From an uncultured Chlorobiales bacterium (GTDB lineage: Bacteria > Bacteroidota > Chlorobiia > Chlorobiales > Chlorobiaceae), in assembly GCA_903901395.1 (NCBI GenBank), contig CAIUQW010000301.1, forward strand, positions 1 to 18,276: a stretch of DNA of 18,276 nt, written 5' to 3'. Shown in pieces: positions 6,851 through 14,637 of this stretch. Below the pieces are notes generated by a model. That model saw only the letters and a list, made by a program, of their open reading frames with translations. It was not told the origin of the DNA and ran no database searches. The position numbers and the translations under genes are program-made. Numbering within the stretch: the first letter of the stretch is position 1; the number at the start of each line of letters is the position of its first letter.

Positions 6851-8216
6851 GGTTTTCAGTGGTTCTTTCAGTAATCGAACTTCGTTCAAGCACTTTCCAT
6901 TTCATCACCCGATACAGAAACAACGGATTTCCAACGACATAGCGCTTCCACATCCTTCCCGGTTCCTGCATGATTCTGTAGACCCACTCCAGTCCGATCT
7001 CACGCATCCAGCGCGGAGCACGTTTGATGTTGCCCGAGTAGAAGTCGAACAGGCCGCCAACACCCATGAGAATGGTTGGCCGCAATGCAGCGCGGTGCCG
7101 GACGATCCACTTCTCCTGAAGCGGCGCGCCGAAGGCTACGAGCAGAATCGAGGCTTTGGAGCTGTTGATGGCTTCGATCACCGCGGTGCTCTCTCTTTCA
7201 TGGTCGAAGTAGCCGTGCATCGCGCCTGCAATGGCAACACCGTAGTTCTGAGAGATGGCGTCGCCGGTCATCTCAGCCCTGCCGGGCTTGCCGCCAAGCA
7301 GAAAGATCGAGAGCTTTTCAGCGGCGGCCATCGTGCAGAGAAACGGCAGCATGTCGGTGCCGTTGATGTTTTCGCGGAGCGGTGTGCCGAGCAGCTTGCC
7401 CGCGATGACCAGCCCGATGCCGTCGGGCAGAATGCGATCCGCCGCCGTGAGGGCCTTGCGATAGTCGCGTTCCGTGATGCTTTGGTTCAGGCAGTCCGGA
7501 TTGACGAAAAAGATGGCAGACTGCCGTTTTTCAACGAGCGCCTGCCGCATCATCCCGATCGCATCGCTCATGGTCATGTTGTCGATCTTCAGACCGAGCA
7601 GCTCGAAGATTTCATTTGAGGCCGACTGTCCTTCGGAGAAGAGCATGGCCGGAAGGGCGCGCAGGATCAGCAGGAAGTCGTAGACCGGATGCTTGCTGAA
7701 GATGTATTCCCATTCGGTGGCCTCGCGTCCTTCGTGCGCGATTCTGCTGCTTTGCCGGACACTCCAGAGCGAAATGATTCCCGGCTTCACCATGCTGATA
7801 TATCCCTGTTCCGGGGCTGGAGCGGAGGGCTGCCAATCCCGGATCGCGGTGCCCGCCAGGGCGAGCCGCCCGGTAAAAAGCTCCAGGAACCACGGCAGCG
7901 TGGCCATGCCGCCCGAAAGTCCGCTGAAGCTCAGGAGCGTCAGCGGTTTGCCCGAGCATCCGAAGACTGTGCGTTTCACGAAAACAGGCTTTCCGGCCGG
8001 GAGCTGAACGGCGAGCCGGCAGAGCAGCACCGGAACGAAGGCGAGGAGTGTCACGGCAAGCGCCACGCTGATCTCGATCAGTCGGACGATCAGTTCGGAG
8101 AGCGCCGTGCTCGCGACGAGCGCCATCCGCCGTTGCCAGCTGCGCCGCGCATTCGATCGGCTGGTGAGCCGTTTTTCCAGCTCTCTGGCCTTTTGCGCCG
8201 AACCTTTCGCAGTCAT
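6822..8216 (-). CDS. Degenerate sugar-transferase domain fused to WecG/TagA/CpsF (GT26) glycosyltransferase
   Basis: The 464-aa protein has two halves. Residues 200-435 are a full GT26 domain (NPDCLNQSI, ILPDGIGLV, NGTDMLPF, LVAFGAPLQEKWI and GVGGLFDFYSG, then KRAPRWMREIGLEWVYR), the family that adds a ManNAc-type or other sugar to a lipid-linked intermediate. Residues 40-190 follow the intact sugar transferase encoded next door block by block. There are a membrane segment, PVFVKRTVFGCSGKPLTLLS (for the QIRVGRNG..YKFRSM block), FLELFTGRLALAG (for INVLKGDMSLVG), VKPGIISLWSVRQSSRI (for IPGITGLWQVSGRSDI) and a final FLLILRALPAMLF. The catalytic K-F-R and D-E residues are lost. The N-terminal half may be a membrane anchor or docking domain (inferred). 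The start is ATG at 8216, 10 nt after the phosphatase gene. Confidence 0.92.
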   Translation of the reverse strand: MTAKGSAQKARELEKRLTSRSNARRSWQRRMALVASTALSELIVRLIEISVALAVTLLAFVPVLLCRLAVQLPAGKPVFVKRTVFGCSGKPLTLLSFSGLSGGMATLPWFLELFTGRLALAGTAIRDWQPSAPAPEQGYISMVKPGIISLWSVRQSSRIAHEGREATEWEYIFSKHPVYDFLLILRALPAMLFSEGQSASNEIFELLGLKIDNMTMSDAIGMMRQALVEKRQSAIFFVNPDCLNQSITERDYRKALTAADRILPDGIGLVIAGKLLGTPLRENINGTDMLPFLCTMAAAEKLSIFLLGGKPGRAEMTGDAISQNYGVAIAGAMHGYFDHERESTAVIEAINSSKASILLVAFGAPLQEKWIVRHRAALRPTILMGVGGLFDFYSGNIKRAPRWMREIGLEWVYRIMQEPGRMWKRYVVGNPLFLYRVMKWKVLERSSITERTTENHGTRSDCPA

Positions 8217-8226
8217 GATGAAGGTG

Positions 8227-9885
8227 TCAGTTGGTCTCCGGTTGCGTCGCGACGTCGCTGCCGATTCTGATCACGATGCAGGTGACATCATCGGCGAAAT
8301 TGGTGCAACTGCAGTACTGCATGAGCGTCTCCTCGATTTTACTGGTAATTTTCGCGGTTGGCAGACCTGCGAGCTGTTCCAGCAAAGCAGTGAATCGCTC
8401 GATGCCGAACAGCTCGCCATCAGGGGAACGGCTCTCGGTGATACCGTCCGAATAGAGCACCAGAAGATCATTCTCTTCGAAAACGTAAGACGATTCCTGG
8501 TATTCCTCCTCTTCGATCATGCCCATAGGCAGGTTTTCTCCCTTGATTTTCCTGCAGAGATATGAGTTGAACGGCAGATGGATGACCGGATTGTGACCAC
8601 AGTCCACGATCGAAAAAGAGTGATTTTTCAGGTCGAGACGAAGGAATACCAGTGTCGCGAAGACGCCCAGGTCGATAAGCTCGTGAATGCACCGTTCGTG
8701 AATCCGCGTCACGAGCCTTTCGAGCGTCGGATGAGCGGTGGGGCTGTTGCGCTCTTCGGCGATGGTTTTGAGGAAAATTGATTTGATACCCGCCCCGATA
8801 AGCGCCTGCTGAATACCGTGGCCCATAACGTCGCCGATGAGGATGTCCGCTTGCCAGGGATTGTATTCGATCAACTCGGTGAAGTCGCCGTCGAGATGGC
8901 CGGAGGAGTGCATCAGGTAGCTGATTTCGATGTTCCGGAGCGTTACCGGAGCCTGACTCTGCAACAGCTTTTTCTCGATCTGCGACTCCAGCTCCTTCTG
9001 CATGGTTTCAAAGTGCTTGCGACTCTTCTCCTCTTCGATTCTTGTGGTTATATCGCGAGCGATCAGCACACTGTGCGGGCCATTTTCAAGTTCCACGCAC
9101 CCTCTTGAAATTTCAAGCGGCAGACGGGCGCCACTTTTTCGCACCCCTTCGGCCTGAATGACCAGGCTTGCGCAACTCGTTGCAATCTGGCACGAAGAGT
9201 TGGCAATCAGGGAGTTCAGCTCCGTCACGGTTGATGAATCCGGAAAGATTTCGGAAACGTGCTGCGCGGGATACTCACTTCTTCCATAGCCGAACATCAC
9301 CTCCGCCGCAGAGTTCCTGTAACGGATCAGGCCATTTTCGTCGAGCATGAAGACCGCGTCCTGCGCCGCGTCGTTCATCGAGCGGAACTGCTCTTCGCTC
9401 CTTTTCAGGTCGGCAGCGAGCTTTTCGAGCGAGGTGTTAGCGTCGGTCAGTTGGCGGTTCTTGAGTGAAATTTCGTCGAACAGCTCCTCGCGCTCAATTT
9501 TCATGCAGTAGTAATCGAGGGCGTCGTTCAGGATATTTTTGAACGATTCGGGTTCGACTGGTTTTGGAATGAAGCGGAAAATCTCGCCCTTGTTGACCAG
9601 TTCGATAATCTGCTCGATGTCCTGCGAGCCGCTGACGATCATTCTGAGCGTGCCGGGATAACTTTGTTTGACCGCCTTGATGAGATCCAGACCGTTCATG
9701 CCCGGCATGCGAAGGTCGGAGACGACCACATCGATATGGGTTTTCTTCAGCAGATCGAGTGCTTCGCCTGCGTTATCCACAAAGTACTTCTGGTACTCTT
9801 CTCTTCTCAGGAAACGGTTGAGCGAGTGAAGAATATCCAGCTCGTCATCGACGAAAAGGATGGCGAGCTCATCACGTTGTTTCAT
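8227..9885 (-). CDS. Response regulator-PAS-PP2C phosphatase (RsbU/SpoIIE family)
   Basis: The 552-aa protein has three domains. An N-terminal receiver spans residues 6-125, with acidic pocket D13-D14, phosphoacceptor D57 in VVVSDLRMPGMNG, and K108. A short coiled coil is followed by a PAS domain (about 165-285). A C-terminal PP2C/SpoIIE phosphatase spans 300-541, with metal-binding D334 (DGDFTEL), D352 (GDVMGHG), D480-G481 (LYSDGITE) and D532-D533 (ADDVTCIVIRIG). Family members dephosphorylate STAS proteins when their receiver is phosphorylated and so flip the partner switch. The likely substrates are the STAS proteins encoded further along the same operon. The start overlaps the sensor kinase stop by ATGA, so the kinase is the probable phosphodonor. 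All catalytic residues appear intact. Confidence 0.94.
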   Translation of the reverse strand: MKQRDELAILFVDDELDILHSLNRFLRREEYQKYFVDNAGEALDLLKKTHIDVVVSDLRMPGMNGLDLIKAVKQSYPGTLRMIVSGSQDIEQIIELVNKGEIFRFIPKPVEPESFKNILNDALDYYCMKIEREELFDEISLKNRQLTDANTSLEKLAADLKRSEEQFRSMNDAAQDAVFMLDENGLIRYRNSAAEVMFGYGRSEYPAQHVSEIFPDSSTVTELNSLIANSSCQIATSCASLVIQAEGVRKSGARLPLEISRGCVELENGPHSVLIARDITTRIEEEKSRKHFETMQKELESQIEKKLLQSQAPVTLRNIEISYLMHSSGHLDGDFTELIEYNPWQADILIGDVMGHGIQQALIGAGIKSIFLKTIAEERNSPTAHPTLERLVTRIHERCIHELIDLGVFATLVFLRLDLKNHSFSIVDCGHNPVIHLPFNSYLCRKIKGENLPMGMIEEEEYQESSYVFEENDLLVLYSDGITESRSPDGELFGIERFTALLEQLAGLPTAKITSKIEETLMQYCSCTNFADDVTCIVIRIGSDVATQPETN

Positions 9886-11960
9886 AATGTTGTCGATTCT
9901 TCGGCGGCTTTCAGCGGCAGCCGGATGGTGAATACCGACCCGCCCTCCGGAGGGCAGGAGACGGCGAGGGTTCCGCCATGTTTGTTGGCGATGATGTCGT
10001 ACGAAATGCTCAGGCCGAGGCCAGTGCCTTTGCCGGGATCTTTGGTGGTGAAGAAGGGCTCGAAGATTCTGTTTCGGATCTCAACCGGGATGCCGGGGCC
10101 GTCATCTCTGATGGTGCACCAGACTTCGTCATGATCATATCCGGTCGTGATGATGATGTGCCCTTTTTCATGGCGTTTCTGCGAGGCGATGGCGTGAGCG
10201 CAGTTGACGATCAGGTTCAGGAAGACCTGGTTGATCTGTTCCGGATTGCAGGGCACCGGTTCCAGGTTGGCCAGGTTGGTTTCTATTTCAGCAAAGTAGC
10301 GATACTCGTTCTGCGCAATGACAAGCGTGTCGCGGATGCCCTGGTTGAGGTCGAAGGGCACGCGCTGGTTCAGTGCGTGACGGAACGAGAAGTTGCGCAT
10401 GCTGCTCAGGATCGTGCCGACCCGCTCGAAGCCGCGCCGGGATTCATCAAACAGTTCGGGCAGTTCGTCGAGCAAGGCGTCGATGTTCAGCCGTTTTTCC
10501 AGTGCTTTGAGTTTCTCCATCGCCTCCGGCGCCGGGCCGGAATGTTCAAGGTCGCGAAAAATGAGGCGGTACTCCCGAATGAGGTGGCTCAGGTCGTTGA
10601 CATCTTCGCGAAGCGTGGCAAAGTTGATCCGTACGAAGTTGACCGGGTTGTTGATCTCGTGCGCCAGACCGGCGGCGAGCTGGCCAATCGAAGCGAGTTT
10701 CTCCTGGAGAATCATCTGCTGGTGCGTCGCTTCGAGTTCTCGCGTCCTCTCTTCCACCCGCTCTTCGAGTGTCTGGTTGAGTTCCCGCAGCTTCTCTTCG
10801 TTGCGTTTTCTTTCGGATATATCGAGGCAAAGGCCACGAATGCCGATAGGCACGCCCCGCCGGATGATCGGTTCGCTGTAAATCAGGATCGGAAAGGCAG
10901 TGCCGTCTTTTTTTTGCGCGAGGTATTCATGATTCTCGAAGGCCGTTCCCTGGACTCTCGCTAACATATTCTGCAGGACTCGCTGGTGTTCTTCAGGGGC
11001 GAAGAGTCTGATCGCCTTGAATCCTTGTGCGATATCGTTTTTGGAATAGCCGAAAAGGTCGAGCCCAGCCTTGTTTGAAAAGGTGATGTCTCCTGAGAGA
11101 TCGATTTCAAATACCGGCTGAAAAAGCAGATCGGCCAGCTCCTGGAAACTCTGTTCGCTTTCGGCCAGCGCTTCCTGCTCCTTTTTGCGCTGGGTTATAT
11201 CCTGCTTGATGCTGATGAAGTGGATGATCTCCCCGTCAGGGCCTGTGATGGGGCAGACGATGCAGTACTCGGTGTAGTGCTCTCCGTGTTTTTTCCGGTT
11301 GACAATTTCACCCTGCCAGATTTTTCCGGCATTGATGCTCTCCCAGAAATTGCGGTAAAAGAGCTTCGAGTGCACTCCCGAATTCAGAATGTTCATCGAC
11401 CGCCCCTTCGCTTCGGCCTCGGTGTAGCCCGACAGCGCGGTGAAGCCGGGATTGCTGTACTCGATGATTCCCTGATCGTTGGTGATGACCACGGCCAGGG
11501 GAAGCTGCGTGATAGCCGCCGAAAAGAGCGTCAGCTTGTTGCGAAGCTCAAACTCGGTCAGGGCGTTTCTGATGGTGATGCCGAGCCGGTTGATGCTGAC
11601 CGGTTTGAGCAGGTAGGTGTACGCCCCCAGATTCATCGAGAAAATGGCCTGCTCGGTATCGCTCGAACTCGAAACGATGATGACCGGAATCGAAATGTTG
11701 TGCTCATGCAGCCAGGTGAGCACTTTGAGACCGGTTTTTCTCGGTTCGCTGATGTCGAGCAGCAGCAGCTCGATCATGCAGGTACTGAACAGTTCAATGC
11801 AGGAGTCGTCGTTGTCGGCCATCAGGGCAGTGTAACCGAGCTGATCAATGACCGTGGCCGTGTAATTCCGGGAAACGGAATCGGCATCGACGATCAGAAT
11901 GGTCGTGTACTTGTTGGGAGCTTGCGGAATGGCGCCCGCGTTGTCCTGAAAGGCATTCAT
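9882..11960 (-). CDS. Cytosolic sensor histidine kinase, REC-PAS-PAS-HisKA-HATPase
   Basis: The 692-aa protein has no membrane segment. Domains are in order: a receiver (residues 20-135; D69 in LLLLDISEPRKTG, K119), PAS1 (145-258; GYTEAEAKGRSMNILNSG and ISIKQDITQRKK), PAS2 (268-385; GYSKNDIAQ and LCLDISERKR), and a long coiled coil (385-420). The H-box H434 lies in ASIGQLAAGLAHEINNPVNF. The ATPase shows the N-box VFLNLIVNCAHAI, G1 RDDGPGIP, FEPFFTTKDPGKGTGLGLS and the closing GGSVFTIRLP. The N-terminal receiver may take phosphate from another kinase. The cognate output is probably the REC-PAS-PP2C protein encoded next, through a 4-nt overlap. It is the first gene of the long minus-strand unit; the promoter candidate lies about 100 bp upstream. 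The signal sensed by the PAS domains is unknown. Confidence 0.94.
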   Translation of the reverse strand: MNAFQDNAGAIPQAPNKYTTILIVDADSVSRNYTATVIDQLGYTALMADNDDSCIELFSTCMIELLLLDISEPRKTGLKVLTWLHEHNISIPVIIVSSSSDTEQAIFSMNLGAYTYLLKPVSINRLGITIRNALTEFELRNKLTLFSAAITQLPLAVVITNDQGIIEYSNPGFTALSGYTEAEAKGRSMNILNSGVHSKLFYRNFWESINAGKIWQGEIVNRKKHGEHYTEYCIVCPITGPDGEIIHFISIKQDITQRKKEQEALAESEQSFQELADLLFQPVFEIDLSGDITFSNKAGLDLFGYSKNDIAQGFKAIRLFAPEEHQRVLQNMLARVQGTAFENHEYLAQKKDGTAFPILIYSEPIIRRGVPIGIRGLCLDISERKRNEEKLRELNQTLEERVEERTRELEATHQQMILQEKLASIGQLAAGLAHEINNPVNFVRINFATLREDVNDLSHLIREYRLIFRDLEHSGPAPEAMEKLKALEKRLNIDALLDELPELFDESRRGFERVGTILSSMRNFSFRHALNQRVPFDLNQGIRDTLVIAQNEYRYFAEIETNLANLEPVPCNPEQINQVFLNLIVNCAHAIASQKRHEKGHIIITTGYDHDEVWCTIRDDGPGIPVEIRNRIFEPFFTTKDPGKGTGLGLSISYDIIANKHGGTLAVSCPPEGGSVFTIRLPLKAAEESTTL

Positions 11961-12062
11961 TCTCTATCGGCCCGAACTATTCATGCATTGGGTGATTTTG
12001 CCGGTTGCGGTCTCGATTGCGATGATGGGTTACCAATGGAGGATTTACGCAAAAAAATCATC

Positions 12063-12091
12063 AGTATAATGCGTCGTAATTTGTTTTTTAA
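12063..12091 (-). promoter_or_regulatory. Candidate promoter of the minus-strand exopolysaccharide operon
   Basis: On the minus strand a TATACT hexamer (12068-12063) is preceded, at 17 nt spacing, by a weak -35 TTAAAA (12091-12086) lying inside an AT-rich tandem repeat. Transcription would start near 12056, giving a leader of roughly 95 nt before the histidine kinase ATG at 11960. The -10 is good and the -35 poor, which suggests help from an activator or an UP-like AT-rich element. It is called from motif inspection only. Confidence 0.45.
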
Positions 12092-12108
12092 TAAACTTTT
12101 TAATAAAC
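12085..12108. repeat. Perfect 12-bp tandem duplication TTTTTAATAAAC x2
   Basis: Two adjacent identical 12-mers are read on the plus strand, at 12085-12096 and 12097-12108. On the minus strand they sit immediately upstream of and overlap the -35 position of the operon promoter candidate. They could be a repeated operator half-site, an A-tract UP element or a recent slippage duplication. Confidence 0.75.
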
Positions 12109-12145
12109 GCCCCGCTCAGCCCTGAAACGATACCCTGCGGCCAAC

Positions 12146-12202
12146 AAGGTAGCCTGAAAACTGGCCGGTTTCAGAATTGAACCATCAATGCTCCGCTACC
12201 TT
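12146..12202. repeat. Nested inverted repeats able to form a three-way junction
   Basis: An outer perfect 8-bp inverted repeat, AAGGTAGC (12146-12153) and GCTACCTT (12195-12202), encloses two further hairpins. The first is CTGAA..TTCAG with an inner AAC/GTT extension (12154-12174). The second is ATTGA-ACCA-TCAAT (12176-12189). The first inner hairpin abuts the outer stem directly. There is no T-run next to it on either strand, so it is not an intrinsic terminator. It lies just outside the operon promoter. A part of it, TGAAAACTGG, recurs at 12217-12226. Identity is unknown: structured RNA, protein-binding DNA or a remnant of a small mobile repeat are all possible. Confidence 0.5.
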
Positions 12203-13976
12203 CAAACACATCTGCTTGAAAACTGGAATGGGACATGCACTGAAAGCCCGGCTGATGTTCAGTATTTACATGCTCATTACCTGGGTAGAACGCTCCAGCT
12301 TCGCGTCCTGGTTACTCAGAAATGACGTTACTGTATACTGTTCAACCTATCCTGCGCATCTTTCGGTCAGCGTTAACGAACGTTTTCGGCGGCAGACCGA
12401 AACACCAACACATGTTCAGCGAGCGAGGAGATAAGAAGAATCTCGGGACAGTGCTGAACTAATGGACAACCCTCTCTGAACAACATGCTCTTCACCCAAC
12501 AATTTTACATTATATATAAACGAAATTCAACACCAATTTTAACATTACAGTTCCTGTTTCTTGTTGTTTTTGAGGAATTTACGGCAGTTTTCCGATGTTA
12601 GGCCGTTAAACTTCATGTTGCTGTTGAAAATATTGATTGCGGTTTTCCATGTATGGCGTAAAAGCGATTTCTGCGAAAGGTAAGACGCTGTTTTTTAAAA
12701 ATAAAAACAGTTCAAATAAAAAATGCCAAAGTGATCAACTATATATGATATATGTGTAATATTATTCGTTATGAATAGGTATTATGTACTTTGCAGGAGG
12801 TGTGTGTCAGAAGAGTCAGCTCTTGTGACTTGAGTGGACTGAATATGCGATCAACAGTTATAGACGCGTAATCCTGAGAGATGTCAGCTTGAGGTCATGG
12901 TGATAAGAGACGAGGTGTGTTCGTCGATGGTGAAATGGGCGCGTATCAGTAGTGATGAGGCGATAGTTTACAAAAGTCGTATGTTTTTGATGATAAACGC
13001 TGAGTGAAGTGCTGTGGTAGAGCAGGATGGAGATGTAGAAAACATTTATAAAATGGGCTAACCTTCAATTCCATACGGCTTGATTTCGCTAATCCAGTCA
13101 AGTCGCCATAAATTGATTTTGCATGAATATTCATTTTTTTTCAGTAATGCATAAGTCGGCTTGAAGAGATTGATTGTGAATATTTGTTTAAAAACTTTGC
13201 AGTTGTTATGTATGAAGAAAAATGGTGATGACTTGATTGCCCTCTTCACTGTTGTCAGAAAATAAAAAAGTACCCGATTGTCGATTCATTCATATATTAA
13301 CTTCTCAAGATTCCGTGATCCACCGCAGGTCGATTGCAAGTCGATCAACAATTTTCGTCAAATACTTTATCTCTTTGTAATTGTACGGATTATCGTGATG
13401 TGGAGAATTATCTATCATTTTTTGATGATCTGAAAATCGATTTTTTATTGCTTTATCGTAAATAGAAAAGATAGATAAATCTGAGCCAGATAACGGATTG
13501 TGCTGTTCTAAGGCGAAATCTGGTGCGTATATAGGGACTTTCTGTAAAATCCAGCACTCTTGTCGGTACGCCATAGTGCTGCATCAAAGGTCGCTATGAA
13601 GGGTTTGGTTTTGAACGCTGTTCGTGTTGTTAGTCAATTTCTTGTTATTATCGATTGGTATTTTTGCAAAAGATTTATTGTTTGTAACTGTCATATTTTT
13701 GCCAACTAACTCAACGATTTATTCGTTTAATGATTCGCCAAAAACATGAACAAATCTTTTTTTTTGCTATATGATTTCAGACAATATAATGAAATTGGCT
13801 TTTGGGGTATTTCTTTTGTATCTTTTTAGGGCTAGGCTGGTAAAATAGGCTTGAAATCTGTTTATCGAATATGCATTTCTGATCTTATCGATGAAATTCT
13901 CTGGGAATGGTATAATATGAAATACTGAAAACGCAACAATCAGTCGTGCCATTAAAAGCTTCACTTCTGCCATATG
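12203..13976. other. Gene-poor, AT-rich stretch with no convincing gene
   Basis: About 1.8 kb separates the operon promoter from the broken frame near 14 kb. From about 12480 on it is visibly richer in A and T than the flanking coding DNA. Open frames are short and lack recognisable domains or ribosome-binding sites. A plus-strand frame at 12177-12434 competes with another frame starting at 12188. Minus-strand frames at 12946-13134 and 13058-13249 overlap in different frames, and a third lies at 13767-13979 (TTG start). A perfect 8-bp inverted repeat with a 7-nt loop, CTGTTTTT..AAAAACAG, lies at 12688-12710. A consensus-like AGGAGGTG at 12797-12804 is followed only by a ten-codon frame starting at GTG. 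I see no tRNA, CRISPR or insertion-sequence ends. The stretch looks like acquired DNA in decay. Confidence 0.6.
13305..13574 (-). CDS. Hypothetical protein of 89 aa, doubtful
   Basis: This is the longest open frame of the AT-rich stretch: an ATG start, 89 codons, TAA/TGA-bounded on the minus strand. The product is soluble and rich in Tyr, Asn, Asp, His and Lys (for example NSPHHDNPYNYKEIKYLTK). No domain is recognised and no ribosome-binding site precedes the ATG. A frame of this length is not strongly beyond chance in a stretch of this size. It may be a small real gene or the remaining part of a larger one. Confidence 0.27.
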   Translation of the reverse strand: MAYRQECWILQKVPIYAPDFALEQHNPLSGSDLSIFSIYDKAIKNRFSDHQKMIDNSPHHDNPYNYKEIKYLTKIVDRLAIDLRWITES

Positions 13977-14336
13977 CAACGGAGATGAGGGCTTTGCCGT
14001 TCATAAGTCGGCGTTTCTTCCGTTATATTGCGAAATCATCAGTATCCGGATCGGCAAGGAGAGGTTGTTGCTCTCAGTGCTGGATGAGATTACCGATCTT
14101 GGCGATGCCGAAGTTATCGGTATGAGGGAAGGGGAGTCCTAAACCAACCTCATGTTCAGGAGATGGGGTGATCTGACCAAAGAGCTGGGCCATCACCAAG
14201 GCCATATCATCCTTCAGGCCGCCGAGAAGGTGACTATATATTCAAGGCCGAGAATCGCCACTCTGTCAAAATCGGGTTTAACGATCATCGCAAGGAGTTT
14301 TTGTTCGTGATCGCTGACGATCCGTTCCGGTTGTAA
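13977..14336 (+). pseudogene. Broken plus-strand reading frame of unknown family
   Basis: A plus-strand frame with coding-like codon use reads through HKSAFLPLYCEII and SIRIGKERLLLSVLDEITDL, hits a TAA at 14140-14142, and continues in the same frame as LMFRRWGDLTKELGHHQGHI and ILQAAEK. It then needs a single-base frameshift near 14230 to continue as GDYIFKAENRHSVKIGFNDH and RKEFLFVIADDPFRL to a TAA at 14334-14336. No start codon is evident. GC content is again like that of the flanking genes. The stop plus frameshift within about 120 codons suggests a disrupted gene. The phrase EK-GDYIFKAENRH faintly recalls transposases of the IS4/ISAs1 type, but too little is left to claim it. Confidence 0.35.
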
Positions 14337-14462
14337 ACGGCTTCAGTGATGATTTTTGCACCCGTCTTTTCGGGTCATTGCATCGTCACCCACGGTATCC
14401 GAACCGTTTGCTCCAGCCGCATCCAGCTTGCCAACGTCAGCGCTTCCTTCCGTTCGCTTTTT

Positions 14463-14516
14463 TTAAGAATATTTTTAATGACGGTTAATATCCGCTTAAG
14501 GTTTGGTGGCTATTAT
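14463..14516 (+). promoter_or_regulatory. Phased TTAA direct repeats and -10 hexamer upstream of the DUF1566 gene
   Basis: Four TTAA cores start at 14463, 14475, 14485 and 14496, i.e. 12, 10 and 11 bp apart, on one face of the helix. The last pair reads GTTAAT-N5-CTTAAG, the layout of PmrA/PhoP-type direct-repeat boxes. Ten bp after the last hexamer comes TATTAT (14511-14516), a -10-like element. The geometry fits a class II promoter activated by an OmpR-family regulator, and one is encoded 1 kb downstream. The rest of 14337-14637 shows a small hairpin ACCCG..CGGGT (14360-14375) without a T-run and nothing else. Confidence 0.5.
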
Positions 14517-14637
14517 TGAGTTGAACAGTTGAGGTTGGCTGACGCGGATGCTGAAAAACTGGCGTGCGTTTTACCTGAGACACTGTTTGTTTACGTATGA
14601 AAATTATCATTCATCTATTTCTTAGAGGAGCACCTTC

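Noticed and set aside
12177..12434. An 85-codon plus-strand frame in the intergenic region
   Set aside because: No ribosome-binding site, no recognisable domain, and a competing frame of similar quality starts at 12188. It also overlaps the inverted-repeat structure.
12688..12710. Inverted repeat CTGTTTTT..AAAAACAG as a terminator or insertion-sequence end
   Set aside because: The stem is almost all A/T with a 7-nt loop, has no adjacent gene to terminate, no matching distant copy and no target-site duplication.
12797..12836. AGGAGGTG followed by GTG and a ten-codon frame, as a possible leader peptide
   Set aside because: The ribosome-binding match is striking, but the frame ends after ten codons and no gene or attenuator-like terminator follows in the AT-rich stretch.
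13767..13979. A 70-codon minus-strand frame with hydrophobic N-terminal part
   Set aside because: TTG start, no ribosome-binding site, AT-rich low-complexity tail and no recognised family. Length is within chance expectation.
14360..14375. Hairpin ACCCG-TCTTTT-CGGGT as an intrinsic terminator
   Set aside because: The 5-bp stem is not followed by a T-run on either strand.
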